A model generated the notes under the pieces. That model ran no database searches. It saw nothing but the letters and a program-made list of their open reading frames with translations, and was not told the origin of the DNA. A stretch of DNA of 7,387 nucleotides from DATEMK01 sp035275625 (lineage in GTDB: Bacteria > Bacteroidota > Bacteroidia > AKYH767-A > OLB10): positions 1 to 7,387 of the forward strand of contig DATEMK010000038.1 of assembly GCA_035275625.1 (NCBI GenBank), written 5' to 3'. The position numbers and the translations under genes were made by a program. Position 1 is the stretch's first letter, and every line of letters begins with the position of its first letter. Positions 6,072 through 7,387 of this stretch are shown here, piece by piece.

Positions 6072-7387
6072 GTGCTGAAAATTCTGCTGCATAAGCTGCT
6101 TTTGTTTTCCTGTTGCATGGCGGGCATTGCCTGCTATGCGCAGCCATTTAATTTTCGCAACCTGGGTGTAAATGATGGTTTACCTTCGGGCAAAGTGCAT
6201 GCGGTTACACAGGATAAAACAGGGTTTATATATTTTGCTACCAGTGACGGACTCGTGCGGTACGATGGCGAACGCATGAAACTATTTCATCATATACCCG
6301 GTGATTCCTCATCACTTCCTAAAAACAGCATAAAAGGACTGCTGACAGATAAAGATGGAAAAATATGGTGTTCGCATGATAAGCTTGGAGTTTCGTGTTT
6401 CGATCCTTTGACAGGAAAATTTAAACTGGTAGATTTCAGAAAATATTTACCCGGAAATGATTTCGGAGGATACATTAACAATCTTTATCAAAACTCGGAC
6501 GGAAAAATATACGCCTGCACTTTTTTTTCGGAGCACGGGATAGTAATAATTGATCCTGAAACGATGACATCAGAACAATTCTTGCTTACTGACCATGACC
6601 CGCGAAAAATTCTTACAGCAATAAATAATGATATCCTGGACCTTCATTTTTATAATGATTCACTATGGCTGTTTGGAACTCACAGTGGCCTGGTATTTTA
6701 TAACCCGCTGAAAAAATCCGCATGGAAATGCTTGAAAATGGATACTATAAATTCTAACAGCTGGGAAAACATCATCAACGGATTTGTAAAAGACAATGAA
6801 AACAATTTTTATTTCGGAACCTGGGGTGGCGGCTTGCATTACTTTGATTTTAATAGCGGAGTTCTCAGCACATACATAAAATCGGAGAACAGCCCTGATA
6901 TTATAGCATGTTCACCCCAGTATATTATAAATGATTCCATACTTATTTTCTGCGGGTGGGACTTGTTTTATTTTAATACCCATTCAAAAAAAATATTTCG
7001 TGAAACTCCCGATTTGCTGAATAAATATTCATTCCCGGGACGCACCAGTGATGCCTACCGGGCAGCAGATGGTTCCATCTGGTTATGTATGATTACCGGT
7101 GTAAGCAGGTTTCATCCCGATAAAAATGATTTTAAAACCGTCATGATGTTTAAGCCGGACGAATGGCTGAATATAAATCCGGAGCTTGAATTATTTTGGC
7201 TGATATATGACCGTTCAAACCGGGAATATGTAATTAATTATGTTTTAGCAAGAGAAAAAGAATTAAAATTCATCCTTTCTGTATTTGATGATCGTTTCCA
7301 CCACAAGTATGATGTTTCTAACCCCGTTACCAACAGGGGTACTCCCCTTTGTTATGCAGGAAACGATTTTGGAAAAATATTTTTCAG
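6072..7387 (+). CDS. Two-component regulator propeller sensor, N-terminal part (cut by window edge)
   Basis: This open frame of 438 codons runs off the right edge without a stop. GTG at 6072 is chosen as the start because an in-frame TAA lies at 6063-6065, and because this start gives a full signal peptide: MLKILLHK, then hydrophobic LLLFSCCMAGIA, with a C-Y-A site before Q24. The next ATG (6117) would lose most of it. The mature protein opens with the classic periplasmic sensor propeller pattern: FRNLGVNDGLPSGKVHAVTQ, then DKTGFIYFATSDGLVRYDG, FHHIPGDSSSLPKNSI, LTDKDGKIWC and FDPLTGKF. Later blades are more divergent (GTWGGGLHYFDF near 249-260, DGSIWLCMITGVSRFHPD near 333-350). In full-length relatives the propeller region is followed by a Y_Y_Y domain, a transmembrane helix, and a histidine kinase, hybrid kinase or DNA-binding output; none is within view. 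It probably senses an extracellular or periplasmic ligand. It is divergent from the secreted-protein genes. Confidence 0.85.
   Translation, partial: MLKILLHKLLLFSCCMAGIACYAQPFNFRNLGVNDGLPSGKVHAVTQDKTGFIYFATSDGLVRYDGERMKLFHHIPGDSSSLPKNSIKGLLTDKDGKIWCSHDKLGVSCFDPLTGKFKLVDFRKYLPGNDFGGYINNLYQNSDGKIYACTFFSEHGIVIIDPETMTSEQFLLTDHDPRKILTAINNDILDLHFYNDSLWLFGTHSGLVFYNPLKKSAWKCLKMDTINSNSWENIINGFVKDNENNFYFGTWGGGLHYFDFNSGVLSTYIKSENSPDIIACSPQYIINDSILIFCGWDLFYFNTHSKKIFRETPDLLNKYSFPGRTSDAYRAADGSIWLCMITGVSRFHPDKNDFKTVMMFKPDEWLNINPELELFWLIYDRSNREYVINYVLAREKELKFILSVFDDRFHHKYDVSNPVTNRGTPLCYAGNDFGKIFF

Noticed and set aside
6072..6143. Lipoprotein reading of the sensor signal peptide (cysteines at 14, 15 and 21)
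   Set aside because: Residues before each cysteine (LFS-C, FSC-C, GIA-C) do not fit the lipobox well, while C-Y-A before Q24 is a good signal peptidase I site.

Overview
The window looks like chromosomal DNA of a member of the Bacteroidota. Three signs support this. Two proteins end in type IX secretion system (T9SS) type A sorting domains. Exported proteins begin with MKK-type signal peptides ending in A-Q, and the start codons lack Shine-Dalgarno sequences and sit in AT-rich leaders. One intergenic region carries a good match to the Bacteroidota -7 element TAnnTTTG. Base composition is moderately AT-rich throughout, and nothing points to recent transfer, an insertion sequence, a CRISPR array or an RNA gene.

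Layout: four genes lie head to tail on the minus strand, read from right to left. They are a tail-fibre-like surface protein (4681-5892), a large Asp-box/BNR beta-propeller protein with a T9SS signal (1846-4644), a second tail-fibre-like protein with a tandem-repeat head, an S74 intramolecular chaperone and a T9SS signal (243-1805), and the first 51 codons of a small exported protein (1-155, cut by the window edge). The gaps are 36, 40 and 87 bp with no convincing terminator, so they may form one operon read from a promoter near 5935-5966. A 179-bp intergenic region separates them from a divergent plus-strand gene (6072 to the window end). That gene begins with GTG and encodes the periplasmic ligand-binding propeller of a 'two-component regulator propeller' sensor; its C-terminal signalling part lies outside the window.

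How the genes may work together (inference): the minus-strand set encodes secreted proteins likely to be shown on the cell surface or released. Two of them are paralogues over their first ~75 mature residues but have quite different C-terminal ends. The divergent sensor could be their local regulator, but only gene order supports this. All families are recognisable, and I do not see a clearly new defence or mobile system. The most unusual points are the placement of the T9SS signal downstream of an apparently active self-cleaving S74 chaperone, the 14 evenly spaced Asp-box-like strands of the propeller protein, and the paralogue pair flanking it.
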